NCBI GenBank assembly: GCA_040222875.1
Contig: JAVKCG010000008.1
Span: forward strand, 682,001-746,000
DNA length: 64,000 bases
Direction: 5' to 3'
DNA from: JAJCYL01 sp040222875
Lineage (GTDB): Bacteria; Bacteroidota; Bacteroidia; Cytophagales; Cyclobacteriaceae
Position 1 is the stretch's first letter, and each line of letters starts with the position of its first letter. The position numbers and the translations under genes were made by a program. This document shows positions 54,515-62,728 of the stretch, in pieces. The notes beneath the pieces are model-generated. The model made no database searches, was not told the origin of the DNA, and saw only the letters and a list, made by a program, of their open reading frames with translations.

Positions 54515-55427
54515 TAAAAAACTAGATCAGGTATTTAAAACCAACGTGAAGCATGTGCAGAAACACAATGGCATTCATGTGTTCTGGGACAAAGAAGGTG
54601 TTTGGAAGAAAATACAGAAAGCGCTGGAAGAAAGCGGTGCCGGCCCCAAAATGATTGCCTGGACCACTGCCATGGCTGCCAGTGTTTCCCTGCTGGTTGC
54701 TACCACTGTCAGCCTCAAGCATTTTTCATTCGACCCATTTCAAGAAGACAGAATAGTTGCTGAAGAACCTTCAACTGAATTTGAAGTGAATGATTCGAAG
54801 AAGGATTTAAAAGTTGCTTTTACCTCGTTCCCGGTTGATAGCATGGTTATCCCTATCAGGTCCAGGTCGGTTGACCTAACATCACCTGAGTACAAAGCGA
54901 CGAAATTGAGTGTGTTAAAAAGAAGTACAGAGCCGATAAAATTGAAGAAAGCTGAATTGATATATAAGCAGTTGAAAGATCAAAAGAGGAATTACAAACC
55001 CAAATTTGCGGTTAACTTCAATGGAGGCCTGAGTGTAAATGGAAGGTACGCAGGATCACAGTTGGGTTTAGGTGTTACCATTGACTTGGCTAAGAAAGAA
55101 AACATCCAAAAGAGAATATACCTCGGTTCAAACGTTCAGTTTATGCAGGTATTAAAGCAAACCGAAAATACTGCTGCTTCTGATATAGCAACTGCATTTG
55201 CCCTAAGAGCGGCCTATGAGCAGGACAGGGCAGGAGGAAAGCAGTTTTCTGGCTGGAGCACAGGGGCTGAGTACATCATGCACACAAACGATAACAGTCT
55301 TCAAAAGCCAGCCTTAAAGGTTTTTTATACCCGGAGCATTTTAGGCAAATTGAAAATTGGGCCTGAAATCCTGTTTACTAGAAATTTCAAAAAAGCATAT
55401 CCGGGTATCACGTTGGCATTAGGTTAA
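54507..55427 (+). CDS. Membrane protein coupled to the ECF sigma gene, possible anti-sigma factor
   Basis: A 306-residue protein: a cytoplasmic N-terminal segment of about 48 residues (LDQVFKTNVKHVQKHNGIHVFWDKEGVWKKI), one membrane helix at about 49-68 (MIAWTTAMAASVSLLVATTV), a charged linker, and a C-terminal region from about 165 (FAVNFNGGLSVNGRYAGSQLGLGVTIDLA) with barrel-like strand patterns. I do not recognise the family. Overlap with the sigma gene and the topology suggest a transmembrane anti-sigma factor; the classic zinc motif is absent. The barrel-like outer part is odd for that role. Confidence 0.65.
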   Translation: MNSKKLDQVFKTNVKHVQKHNGIHVFWDKEGVWKKIQKALEESGAGPKMIAWTTAMAASVSLLVATTVSLKHFSFDPFQEDRIVAEEPSTEFEVNDSKKDLKVAFTSFPVDSMVIPIRSRSVDLTSPEYKATKLSVLKRSTEPIKLKKAELIYKQLKDQKRNYKPKFAVNFNGGLSVNGRYAGSQLGLGVTIDLAKKENIQKRIYLGSNVQFMQVLKQTENTAASDIATAFALRAAYEQDRAGGKQFSGWSTGAEYIMHTNDNSLQKPALKVFYTRSILGKLKIGPEILFTRNFKKAYPGITLALG

Positions 55428-55476
55428 GTGCCATTCTGAAGGGGTAACCTCCATTCAGTTTGTATTAAAAGAAGCC

Positions 55477-55484
55477 TACCTTTG
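55477..55484 (+). promoter_or_regulatory. -7 promoter element before the carboxypeptidase-like-domain gene
   Basis: TACCTTTG fits TAnnTTTG. A TTG at 55460-55462 is only 14 bases upstream, shorter than usual. The ATG used is at 55503. Confidence 0.4.
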
Positions 55485-55502
55485 CAGGCTCAAATTAATG
55501 CC

Positions 55503-56264
55503 ATGAATTTCAAATCGGTTTTCTTGCCCATTGTCTCTTCCCTGGTTGCATTAATTGCAACTGCCCAAGATGGGAGTGTAGAAGTTACCGGAAAAGTAAT
55601 AGCGCAGGATGGTCACAATACATTGCCGTTTGCCCACGTGATGAGCAGCAAATGGGCAACCACAACCAATGTTGACGGGGTATTCAAAGCGCCTTTGGAG
55701 CGAAACGACACCATAAGGATTTCATATGTTGGTTATAAAGATTTCTTTCTGACCATACCAGATAATTGGCAGGATGATAAAATGTATAGGGAGGTGATTA
55801 TGGCCCGGGATACCATTTACCTTCAAGAGGCTGAAATTTTCTTCTTACCTGAAAATGAAGAGGACTTCAAGGAGGCCATCTTGTCACTGGAGCTTAAGGA
55901 TAGGGAATACGACTACGCCTTGCGAAATATCAACCTCCTTAAAGAGCAGCTGAAATTTGCCAATTACGATAAAGATGTAATGGATGCATCTGAAAATGCG
56001 AGGCACTATTTATCAGGCCCCCAGCCGGTTTACTTTAATTTCATTTTTGACAAAGTAAGGGAGGCATTGCGAAAAAAATACGGAGGCAAGGTAAAGAAAG
56101 ACCTGCCGGATTTGGACGCCATCAACCCTTCGGCATTCTCAGCAGATAACAATAAAGCAGGAATTACCGAAGAAGAGGAGCGGTTATTTATAGATTCTAC
56201 TACTGTTAAAACGGATACTGCTTTTCAGTATATTTTGAAGCCCGAGGGTAAGGGGAATAGGTAG
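55503..56264 (+). CDS. Secreted carboxypeptidase-like regulatory domain protein
   Basis: About 253 residues from the ATG at 55503, which opens into a signal peptide (FKSVFLPIVSSLVALIATAQ). Residues about 28-110 form a carboxypeptidase-regulatory/CNA-B-like domain (VEVTGKVIAQDGHNTLPFAHVMSS; TTTNVDGVFKAPL; IRISYVGYKDFFLTI), as found at the start of SusC-like receptors but here without a barrel. The rest is helical and charged, with no recognised fold. Periplasmic or outer-membrane associated. Separate promoter from the sigma unit. Confidence 0.78.
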   Translation: MNFKSVFLPIVSSLVALIATAQDGSVEVTGKVIAQDGHNTLPFAHVMSSKWATTTNVDGVFKAPLERNDTIRISYVGYKDFFLTIPDNWQDDKMYREVIMARDTIYLQEAEIFFLPENEEDFKEAILSLELKDREYDYALRNINLLKEQLKFANYDKDVMDASENARHYLSGPQPVYFNFIFDKVREALRKKYGGKVKKDLPDLDAINPSAFSADNNKAGITEEEERLFIDSTTVKTDTAFQYILKPEGKGNR

Positions 56265-56394
56265 GTTAAGTTGAATAGAATCGGATTCAACGGATCTATG
56301 AGATTCCCACACCTTTTCGATCTGGCGATCTTTAAAGGTTCGGAATGAACTGTGTTAAAAACCAACGAAAGAATCTCCTTACTACCTGAAGTAT

Positions 56395-57153
56395 TTAGTA
56401 GAGTTCAATCGCAAATTCCCTCAATCCAGTCTTCCGATCCCCAACCTCATAAGTCTTTTCTGCAAACTCCATTTTTCCAGTACCTATTTTTAGAATAGTA
56501 GAACAGCAGGTTCCATAACCTTCTGTTTTTATAAAAACTGAACTAATGGCTCTTTCCCACTCCAACGGGATACCCGTTTCAGGAAGTTTTTCATCACGTG
56601 GTTTTGATTGATCGGTCAGTAACTCAAATAACTCCTCCTGTTTTAATGATCCGTTCAAAGCCATTGAAAATTGACTTTTCGCCTGATCCAACTTAGGCCA
56701 TGATGTATCAAGAAAAGCATTGCTCAGCCCGTAAAGACCTGGCTCTAATTTCTCTGGCTCACCAGAAATATTGCTGTAATACCAAAGCTCATCAGGTGTC
56801 CCGACCAACAAATTGAATCCATAATAATTAGTGCCATACTTGCTCAGCTCCTCTAGGTACTCACCAGGAGCGACATTGGACTTTAAAAAATTAGTTGTCA
56901 AGTGACCCCTCGAAGGGGCATTATCCTTATGAATAGATGGATCCCGATAATTGGTAATGGCGGTAAACCGTCCTGCTTTAGTTACCCCCATCCATGTGCC
57001 ACCTGCTTCCAGGTCTCGTCCTGCCAAGATGTTCGGTTCATCTTCCCAGAAGTGAGCAGCTTTGGTAGGCCTTGCATAAAACTCATCCCTGTTTGCTGCC
57101 ATCACCAGATCGTAATCTGGGTGGTTCTTCCATGAAAAAACAATCAGGCACAT
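56395..57153 (-). CDS. NRDE family protein (TANGO2-like)
   Basis: A 252-residue protein beginning MCLIVFSWKNHPDYDLVMAANRDEFY, with Cys2 and the NRDE signature. It continues with GGTWMGVTKAGRFTAITNYRD and PSRGHLTTNFL, the other family blocks. TANGO2-like proteins are structurally related to N-terminal nucleophile hydrolases and have been linked to heme or lipid handling; the bacterial role is uncertain. It starts one base after the stop of the AraC-type regulator on the same strand, so the two are co-transcribed. The 130 bases behind it (56265-56394) hold nothing recognisable. Confidence 0.88.
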   Translation of the reverse strand: MCLIVFSWKNHPDYDLVMAANRDEFYARPTKAAHFWEDEPNILAGRDLEAGGTWMGVTKAGRFTAITNYRDPSIHKDNAPSRGHLTTNFLKSNVAPGEYLEELSKYGTNYYGFNLLVGTPDELWYYSNISGEPEKLEPGLYGLSNAFLDTSWPKLDQAKSQFSMALNGSLKQEELFELLTDQSKPRDEKLPETGIPLEWERAISSVFIKTEGYGTCCSTILKIGTGKMEFAEKTYEVGDRKTGLREFAIELY

Positions 57154-58191
57154 TTAATCAAGATCTATTTGAAGCATCACCCGTTTGTATTCGGAGGGTG
57201 TTTTCCCTGTCTTTTTCTTAAAAGCCGAGTTAAATGCTGAAAGCGTATTGAAACCACATTCATAAGCAATAGCTGATATTTTCAAATTGTTTGAGGCAGG
57301 GTCTTCAAATAAGGTTATTGCCCTATCTATCCTGAAACCATTTGTGTAATCAGTAAAACTTTGGTTCAGATGCATATTGAAAACGTGAGAAAGGATGTGC
57401 TTTGGGATTTTGGTTTCGGCTGAAAGTATGCCCAAAGTAAAATCTGGTTTCAGATAAAATTCCTGATGAAGTACCAGGTTTTCAACCTTCCCTTGATACG
57501 ATTTTAACTCATCCTTTCCGATCTGGATATTGCTATACTTCTGTTTCGGTTCATTAAAAAACAACGAATGGTTCTTTAAAATGTAAAAGCTGATAAAATA
57601 AATAATGGCCGAATAAATCACTGGGCCAGTCATGTAGGAAGTGAGCCGCATTTCATAATTCATAAAATAGGCCAGGCAAAAGAGGGCAACCAAACCACTA
57701 AGGATAATTATCCATTTAGAAAGATGGTGTGTTCGCCAGGTGCTCTTCCAATCTTTCTGAATGAGAGCGCCAGCCAAAACCAGGTAAATAACGGAGTGAT
57801 AAAGCAGTGCTGAGTATCCACCAACATACCAGAAGTTGAATTCATTGAGGTATGTTGATAGCCCCAAAACAATAGAGGCAGGAATAAAATGAAAGAGATT
57901 TAGCCAGTGCCATTTGAAGGTTGTTTTAAGTGACTGGATATAAAGTAACAACAATGGAACAATTGCCAGGTGACCAGCAAAACCGATGTTGATGATCAGA
58001 TCAGAAATATTGTCGTCATAGAGCCACAGGGTAGATTTGGCAACCCTGACCGCTAGTGCCAGTAACAAACAACCCAACAAAATATTCGAAATCCGCTTGC
58101 CTTTAGTGCTACTGAGGAAGTAAGCCCCAATAAATGCACTTTGAATTGCACCTATGCTACATAATATCAGAAAGACTACGTTCCAGGTCAT
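57154..58191 (-). CDS. AraC-family regulator with seven-helix membrane sensor
   Basis: A 345-residue protein. About seven hydrophobic helices fill residues 1-215, then a cytoplasmic AraC/XylS DNA-binding domain at about 235-340: IPKHILSHVFNMHLNQSFTDYTNGFRIDRA and ISAIAYECGFNTLSAFNSAFKKKTGKTPSEYK, with both helix-turn-helices. The membrane part probably senses an unknown signal, and the NRDE gene immediately downstream may be a target. A perfect -7 element (TAAGTTTG on the minus strand, 58218-58211) lies 20 bases before the ATG, in the short divergent region shared with the kinase pair. Confidence 0.9.
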   Translation of the reverse strand: MTWNVVFLILCSIGAIQSAFIGAYFLSSTKGKRISNILLGCLLLALAVRVAKSTLWLYDDNISDLIINIGFAGHLAIVPLLLLYIQSLKTTFKWHWLNLFHFIPASIVLGLSTYLNEFNFWYVGGYSALLYHSVIYLVLAGALIQKDWKSTWRTHHLSKWIIILSGLVALFCLAYFMNYEMRLTSYMTGPVIYSAIIYFISFYILKNHSLFFNEPKQKYSNIQIGKDELKSYQGKVENLVLHQEFYLKPDFTLGILSAETKIPKHILSHVFNMHLNQSFTDYTNGFRIDRAITLFEDPASNNLKISAIAYECGFNTLSAFNSAFKKKTGKTPSEYKRVMLQIDLD

Positions 58192-58210
58192 ATTTTAGTC
58201 AATCAAGGGT

Positions 58211-58218
58211 CAAACTTA
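58211..58218 (-). promoter_or_regulatory. -7 promoter element for the AraC-7TM gene
   Basis: Minus-strand TAAGTTTG matches TAnnTTTG exactly, giving a leader of about 15 bases to the ATG at 58191. A weak element facing the other way (TATCTTTA, one mismatch, 58252-58259) lies just before the small ORF at 58263. Confidence 0.45.
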
Positions 58219-58262
58219 AACTTCCATTTCGTTTAGTGAAAATCGATTGATTATCTTTAGAT

Positions 58263-58391
58263 ATGAGTGATACGATTAAAGAAGGTCTTAGGGCTGAAAT
58301 TGCAATGAAGAAAGCTTTAAAAAAAGCTAAATCTAATACTTCAAAAGAGCCAATCATTCCAAAAAAAATAGTAATTGCTCAAAAAATCTGA
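58263..58391 (+). CDS. 42-residue basic ORF overlapping the zeta-like kinase; candidate antitoxin or leader peptide
   Basis: ATG at 58263 opens a 42-codon frame: MSDTIKEGLRAEIAMKKAL, then a Lys-rich middle and the end PIIPKKIVIAQKI. It stops at 58391, inside the kinase gene, overlapping its TTG start by 17 bases in another frame. The first 25 residues could form an amphipathic helix. A weak -7 box (TATCTTTA) lies four bases upstream, implying a near-leaderless message. The arrangement, a tiny gene overlapping a kinase that lacks a good start, suggests translational coupling. I recognise no homologue; known epsilon antitoxins are larger. Antitoxin function is inference only. Confidence 0.55.
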   Translation: MSDTIKEGLRAEIAMKKALKKAKSNTSKEPIIPKKIVIAQKI

Positions 58392-59001
58392 ACTTCAATT
58401 TATTGTAATTGCTGGACCTAATGGAGCAGGCAAATCAACAATTAGTTCCGAGCTTCTAATGCCTCTTGGTATAAAAGCATTTGACTGGGATCTGATATTT
58501 CAAGATAACTGGAGAAAATTCGGTTTTGACCCGGTTTTGATCCAGGGAATTCGAAATAGAACCAATGAGGCATTTGATGAGTACATTGAAAAGTCCTTTA
58601 CCAATGAGAGCCCTTTAGCTTATGAAACCAATTTTCACTCCATCCACAATCTTGATTTAGCCCTTAAAGCCAGGGAAAAGGGATATAAATGCTCACTATA
58701 TTTCTTAGCGGTAGATAATGTGATTACGTGTATTGAACGAGTCGCTTTAAGGGTGAAGAATGGCGGACATGCCGTTGATGAACCCACGATACGACAAAGA
58801 TTTAAACAGGGATTGACTTTGCTTGACGGCCAGGCAGTTCAACATTATGACAAAATTTTCATTCATGATTCAGGCTCAGACTTCAACCTTCTTCTGATTA
58901 TTGAAAATTCGAAAATTGTTTATCAAGCTGAGGGCATTAACAAAAGTATCATTATGAAACTGCCCAATATTCGATCTTTATTGAATGCTGAGTCGATATG
59001 A
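58375..59001 (+). CDS. Zeta-toxin-like P-loop kinase
   Basis: A 208-residue protein: Walker A IAGPNGAGKSTISSELL at residues 12-28, the catalytic Asp region FDWDLIFQ, then AFDEYIEKSFTNESPLAYETNFHS (typical of zeta-type kinases, the Glu-Thr pair after the strand). The lid Arg residues sit in RVALRVKNGGHAVDEPTIRQRFKQG. Zeta toxins phosphorylate UDP-N-acetylglucosamine; many chromosomal relatives are simply annotated as AAA-like ATPases, so toxicity is not certain. The start must be TTG at 58375, because TAA immediately precedes it in frame and the next ATG is beyond Walker A. It overlaps the upstream 42-codon ORF. Confidence 0.85.
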   Translation: MLKKSELQFIVIAGPNGAGKSTISSELLMPLGIKAFDWDLIFQDNWRKFGFDPVLIQGIRNRTNEAFDEYIEKSFTNESPLAYETNFHSIHNLDLALKAREKGYKCSLYFLAVDNVITCIERVALRVKNGGHAVDEPTIRQRFKQGLTLLDGQAVQHYDKIFIHDSGSDFNLLLIIENSKIVYQAEGINKSIIMKLPNIRSLLNAESI

Positions 59002-59016
59002 TATGGATCGCCAGAG

Positions 59017-59451
59017 TCAAGAAACTGTATTCTGCTCCAACTCCACTATTCGTTTTTGCACCCTTGCAATAAACATCCGGAAATCATCGGTTCGTCTTTT
59101 GACAGGAAAGATATTCTCCACTTTTCCCATTCTTACCACTAAAAACAAACTGCCCTCGTAGCCAAAATAAATGGCCAGTGCTGAAACCACCATCGCAGTT
59201 AGGGAAATCCATGGATGAAAAAGATTATTATAAATGAAAAGTACGCTCATGCAACCCAAAATGCTCCCTCCAATCAACGGAAACATCCATTTTTTCCTCG
59301 AAAAGCTGAATGATAGCCCAGACTCCAGGGGGTAGGTTGTTAAGCGACCATCTTTAATTATCCTTAAGGTTGAGTCATTTAATACACACTTATTGCGGTC
59401 ATCCCCCTGATGGTTTAAATAACAAACGGCTATTGGGATTTCTTTTTCCAT
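59017..59451 (-). CDS. Hypothetical two-helix membrane protein
   Basis: About 144 residues from the ATG at 59451 (MEKEIPIAVCYLNHQGD). The longer frame, from 59499, reads into the yidD 3' end and is unlikely. Two central membrane helices (FPLIGGSILGCMSVLFIY and WISLTAMVVSALAIYFGY) separate a beta-rich N-terminal part from a basic C-terminal helix. No family recognised. It follows yidD by 5 bases on the same strand, so it is probably co-transcribed. Convergent with the zeta-like kinase gene. Confidence 0.72.
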   Translation of the reverse strand: MEKEIPIAVCYLNHQGDDRNKCVLNDSTLRIIKDGRLTTYPLESGLSFSFSRKKWMFPLIGGSILGCMSVLFIYNNLFHPWISLTAMVVSALAIYFGYEGSLFLVVRMGKVENIFPVKRRTDDFRMFIARVQKRIVELEQNTVS

Positions 59452-59456
59452 ACAAC

Positions 59457-59729
59457 CTAAGGTACAGGATCGTAACCCTGTCCACCCCAGGGATGGCACT
59501 TCGAAATTCTTTTAATACCCAACCAGGTGCCTTTGAAAATCCCGTGTTTCAAAATGGCTTCGACTGCATATGTTGAGCAGGTAGGAGCATATCGGCAAGA
59601 TGGAGGAATGAGCGGCGAAATGCTGTACTTATAAAACAGGATTGGCAGGATGTAAATCCGCGAAAAGAGTGAAGGCTTTTGTGCATCTTCAACTGTCTGA
59701 TCCTGAACCTTTTGCTCTGTTTTACACAC
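59457..59729 (-). CDS. yidD: Membrane protein insertion efficiency factor YidD
   Basis: A 90-residue protein with the YidD signature: FYKYSISPLIPPSCRYAPTCSTYAVEAI (conserved cysteines), then HGIFKGTWLGIKRISKCHPWGGQGYDPVP. It aids YidC/Sec-dependent insertion of membrane proteins at the inner face of the membrane. The N-terminal 20 residues are a non-conserved, polar extension. It is not near rnpA or yidC, which lie outside the window. Divergent from ahcY. Confidence 0.94.
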   Translation of the reverse strand: MCKTEQKVQDQTVEDAQKPSLFSRIYILPILFYKYSISPLIPPSCRYAPTCSTYAVEAILKHGIFKGTWLGIKRISKCHPWGGQGYDPVP

Positions 59730-59744
59730 TTCGAAAGCGGCTAT

Positions 59745-59772
59745 TTGATTTTATCGAAAACAAGTACCTTTG
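59745..59772 (+). promoter_or_regulatory. Bacteroidota promoter for ahcY
   Basis: TTG at 59745-59747 and TACCTTTG at 59765-59772 with a 17-base spacer, matching -33/-7 consensus. The leader to the ATG at 59810 is about 33 bases. Confidence 0.65.
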
Positions 59773-59809
59773 CACTTCGTTTTAACAGAAATCAAAAATT
59801 TTTAATTCA

Positions 59810-61117
59810 ATGGTTGAGACTTATTTGAAATACAAAGTTAAAGACATTTCACTGGCTGATTGGGGCCGTAAAGAAATCAAGCTTGCGGAAGCAGAAATGC
59901 CAGGCTTGATGTCACTCCGGGAAAAATACGGAGCTGAAAAACCTCTGAAAGGTGCCAGGATAGCCGGATGTCTTCATATGACAATACAAACCGCCGTTCT
60001 AATCGAAACCCTCATCGAACTCGGGGCGGATGTTACCTGGTCTTCTTGTAATATTTTCTCCACTCAGGATCATGCAGCTGCAGCAATTGCTGCCGCCGGG
60101 ATTCCGGTTTATGCCTGGAAGGGGATGAATGAGGAGGAATTTAACTGGGCAATTGAGCAGACTTTGTTCTTCGGTGAAGAGCGTCAGCCACTTAATATGA
60201 TCCTGGATGATGGTGGTGACCTCACCAACATGGTGCTTGATAACTACCCCGAATTAATTCAGCATGTGAAGGGTCTTTCAGAAGAAACGACTACAGGTGT
60301 TCACAGGCTTTATGAAAGAGTGAAAAATGGTACACTTCCAATGCCAGCCATTAATGTGAATGACTCTGTAACAAAGTCAAAATTTGATAACAAGTACGGT
60401 TGCAGGGAATCATTAGTAGATGCGATCAGAAGGGCGACCGATTTGATGCTTGCAGGAAAAATTGCTGTCGTGGCCGGTTACGGTGATGTTGGCAAAGGTT
60501 CTGCTCAATCACTGAGAAGCGCTGGTGTAAGGGTGATCGTTACGGAAATCGATCCAATTTGTGCTTTACAAGCAGCCATGGACGGCTACGAAGTGAAGAA
60601 AATGGAAGATGCGGTGAAAGAAGTGGATATAGTTGTTACTGCAACTGGCAACAAAGACATCATAAAAGGTGAGCACTTCAAAGCCCTAAAAGACAAAGCG
60701 ATTGTTTGTAACATCGGCCACTTTGATAATGAAATTGATATGGCCTGGTTGAATGACAATTATGGCTCAACCAAAGAAGAGATCAAGCCACAGGTGGATC
60801 TTTATAATGTGGATGGAAACGACATTATCATTTTGGCCGAAGGCAGATTGGTGAATCTTGGTTGTGCAACAGGTCACCCGTCATTTGTAATGTCGAACTC
60901 ATTTACAAATCAGGTGTTGGCGCAGCTTGAGCTTTGGAATAACACTGATCAATACGAAAATCAGGTGTATACATTGCCAAAGCATCTTGATGAAGAGGTT
61001 GCAAGGCTACACCTTGCGAAAATCGGGGTTGAGTTGGAAACTTTAACTGAAGATCAGGCTAGCTACATTGGTGTGACAGTTGAAGGCCCATACAAGCCTG
61101 AATATTATAGATATTAA
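59810..61117 (+). CDS. ahcY: Adenosylhomocysteinase
   Basis: A 435-residue NAD-dependent enzyme that splits S-adenosylhomocysteine to adenosine and homocysteine, keeping methylation reactions going. Substrate-binding segments (CLHMTIQTAVLIETL, CNIFSTQDHAAAAI, DDGGDLTNM), the catalytic Lys/Asp region DSVTKSKFDNKYGCRESL, the NAD fold VVAGYGDVGKGSAQSL and the C-terminal KPEYYRY (which closes the partner's NAD site) are all intact. It has a consensus promoter and a strong terminator, so it forms its own transcription unit. Confidence 0.97.
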   Translation: MVETYLKYKVKDISLADWGRKEIKLAEAEMPGLMSLREKYGAEKPLKGARIAGCLHMTIQTAVLIETLIELGADVTWSSCNIFSTQDHAAAAIAAAGIPVYAWKGMNEEEFNWAIEQTLFFGEERQPLNMILDDGGDLTNMVLDNYPELIQHVKGLSEETTTGVHRLYERVKNGTLPMPAINVNDSVTKSKFDNKYGCRESLVDAIRRATDLMLAGKIAVVAGYGDVGKGSAQSLRSAGVRVIVTEIDPICALQAAMDGYEVKKMEDAVKEVDIVVTATGNKDIIKGEHFKALKDKAIVCNIGHFDNEIDMAWLNDNYGSTKEEIKPQVDLYNVDGNDIIILAEGRLVNLGCATGHPSFVMSNSFTNQVLAQLELWNNTDQYENQVYTLPKHLDEEVARLHLAKIGVELETLTEDQASYIGVTVEGPYKPEYYRY

Positions 61118-61123
61118 TTTGCT

Positions 61124-61177
61124 AAAAAGGCTGCCTAATTATTGAAACCTTATTGAGGTTTGAGGCAGCCTTTTTTT
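61124..61177. terminator. Terminator after ahcY
   Basis: AAAAGGCTGCCT and AGGCAGCCTTTTTTT arms form a 10-12 bp stem; the intervening bases contain an AAACC/GGTTT inner hairpin. The plus strand ends in seven T and the minus strand would end in T runs as well, so it may act in both directions. Confidence 0.88.
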
Positions 61178-61227
61178 AATTATTTATTGTTTCTATCTAA
61201 ACGCAGCAATCAATTTCTGCAAGATTC

Positions 61228-61869
61228 ATGATTGATCCTGAAAAAACCAGCGCAGATCAGAATATTGATGAAGTTCCGGCAGAGAAGAACAAATACCCTC
61301 AGAAGGAAAAAGATCGGATATTTAATGACGAGTTTCTTCCTAATATTGATTCGATGTACAATTTTGCCTATCGGCTCACCTATAATGAGGACGACTCAAA
61401 GGATTTAGTTCAGGATACCTTTTTAAAAGCTTACAGGTTTATAAATTCCTTTCAAAAAGGAACGAATGCTAAGGCCTGGCTTTTTCGCATTCTTAAAAAC
61501 AGCTTCATTAACGATTATCGCAAGAAAAGTAAAGAGCCAGCCAAAGTTGATTATCAGGAGGTTGAAACTTTTTATAACTCCGATGATGTTGATGTAGCAA
61601 TAACCACAGACCTCAGAGTGGAAACACTTCAGCACATGATGGGTGATGAGGTTTCTACCGCATTAAATTCGCTAGCTGTTGATTTCAGGACGGTCATTAT
61701 TTTATGTGACCTGGAAGGGTTTACTTATGAAGAAATGGCGAAGATTTTAGATATCCCGATCGGCACTGTGAGGTCACGGCTTCATAGGGCCAGAAATTTG
61801 CTCAAAAATAAGTTAATGACTTACGGAGCAAGCATGGGATTCAAAGAAAGTAAAAAGAAGAAAGATTAA
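61228..61869 (+). CDS. ECF-type RNA polymerase sigma factor
   Basis: A 213-residue sigma factor with an acidic, Lys-rich N-terminal extension of about 35 residues, region 2 at about 38-105 (FLPNIDSMYNFAYRLTYNEDDSKDLVQDTFLKAYRF), and region 4 at about 140-200 (VDFRTVIILCDLEGFTYEEMAKILDIPIGTVRSRLHRARNLLK). The next gene encodes a small protein with a zinc-type anti-sigma motif. The close grouping with gmk suggests one transcript. There is no consensus promoter in the short gap after the ahcY terminator, consistent with possible self-regulation. Confidence 0.94.
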   Translation: MIDPEKTSADQNIDEVPAEKNKYPQKEKDRIFNDEFLPNIDSMYNFAYRLTYNEDDSKDLVQDTFLKAYRFINSFQKGTNAKAWLFRILKNSFINDYRKKSKEPAKVDYQEVETFYNSDDVDVAITTDLRVETLQHMMGDEVSTALNSLAVDFRTVIILCDLEGFTYEEMAKILDIPIGTVRSRLHRARNLLKNKLMTYGASMGFKESKKKKD

Positions 61870-61892
61870 GACATCACCTACAACCTACAAAT

Positions 61893-62144
61893 ATGTTCAT
61901 GTCTAACAACGGCTGTCCGGAATCTGAAAAATGCCTCGAGATAATTCGTCTGGTATTGGACGATGAAGCTTCAAATACCCAGATGGATTACCTAAAGGAC
62001 CATATTGAAATGTGCATGCAATGCCTGGACAATTTCAATGTGGAAAAGGAAATCAAGCAGGCGCTGAGGGAAAAACTTGAGCGCAAAGCAGTGCCTCAGG
62101 ATTTGATAGATTCAATTAAAACCAAAATTGCTAAAGTGGCCTAA
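61893..62144 (+). CDS. Small zinc-type anti-sigma factor
   Basis: An 83-residue protein with the ZAS-like motif, DHIEMCMQCLDNF (His-x3-Cys-x2-Cys), preceded by CLEIIRLVLDDEAS. No membrane helix follows, so it is a soluble anti-sigma factor, probably binding the sigma encoded 23 bases upstream. The first codons read MFMSNNG; either ATG may be used. Its stop overlaps the gmk ATG (TAATG). Confidence 0.83.
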   Translation: MFMSNNGCPESEKCLEIIRLVLDDEASNTQMDYLKDHIEMCMQCLDNFNVEKEIKQALREKLERKAVPQDLIDSIKTKIAKVA

Positions 62145-62695
62145 TGGAAGGAAAAGCGTTGATTTTCAGTGCTCCATCTGGTTCTGGTAAAACCACGATT
62201 GTCCGACATTTATTGAAGGTAAACCCCAAACTAAAATTCTCAATTTCTGCCACCACCCGAAAGCCCCGCGGGAATGAAGTTGACGGCATTGATTATTATT
62301 TTCTATCATCGGAAGATTTCTTGAAACGAGAATTTATTGAGAAGGAGGAGGTTTATGATGGAGTTTATTATGGCACCTTGAAATCAGAAGTTGAGAAAAT
62401 CTGGGCAAATGGGGACACCGTGATTTTCGATGTTGACGTTAAAGGTGGGATCAACCTGAAAAAACACTTTGGTGAAAATGCGTTATCTGTTTTTGTAAAA
62501 GCACCCAATTTGGAGGCCATCAAAGAGAGGCTGGCAAACCGGAAAACTGAATCACAACAAGAGCTCCAAAAACGCCTACAAAAGGCAGAATTTGAGGCAA
62601 CTTTCGCTGATCAATTTGATGTGGTGCTTCTTAATGATGACCTGAATGCAGCCCTAAAGAAGGCTGAAACACTCGTTGTCAATTTTCTGGATTAA
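62144..62695 (+). CDS. gmk: Guanylate kinase
   Basis: A 183-residue kinase converting GMP to GDP. P-loop FSAPSGSGKTTIVRHLL, GMP-binding SISATTRKPRGNEVDGIDYYF and VYDGVYYGTL, and the lid region RLANRKTESQQELQKRL are present. It is coupled to the anti-sigma gene by a one-base overlap. The last codons (NFLD plus stop) form the start of a 49-base sequence that is repeated downstream of the RAYT remnant. Confidence 0.96.
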   Translation: MEGKALIFSAPSGSGKTTIVRHLLKVNPKLKFSISATTRKPRGNEVDGIDYYFLSSEDFLKREFIEKEEVYDGVYYGTLKSEVEKIWANGDTVIFDVDVKGGINLKKHFGENALSVFVKAPNLEAIKERLANRKTESQQELQKRLQKAEFEATFADQFDVVLLNDDLNAALKKAETLVVNFLD

Positions 62696-62728
62696 GCGAG
62701 AGTTTTAATAAGTCTCCCTGGATGTTCT
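62680..62728 (+). repeat. 49-bp direct repeat, copy A (contains the end of gmk)
   Basis: Matches 63057-63105 at 46 of 49 positions. It starts in the last five codons of gmk and ends just outside the inverted repeat of the RAYT element. Confidence 0.85.
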
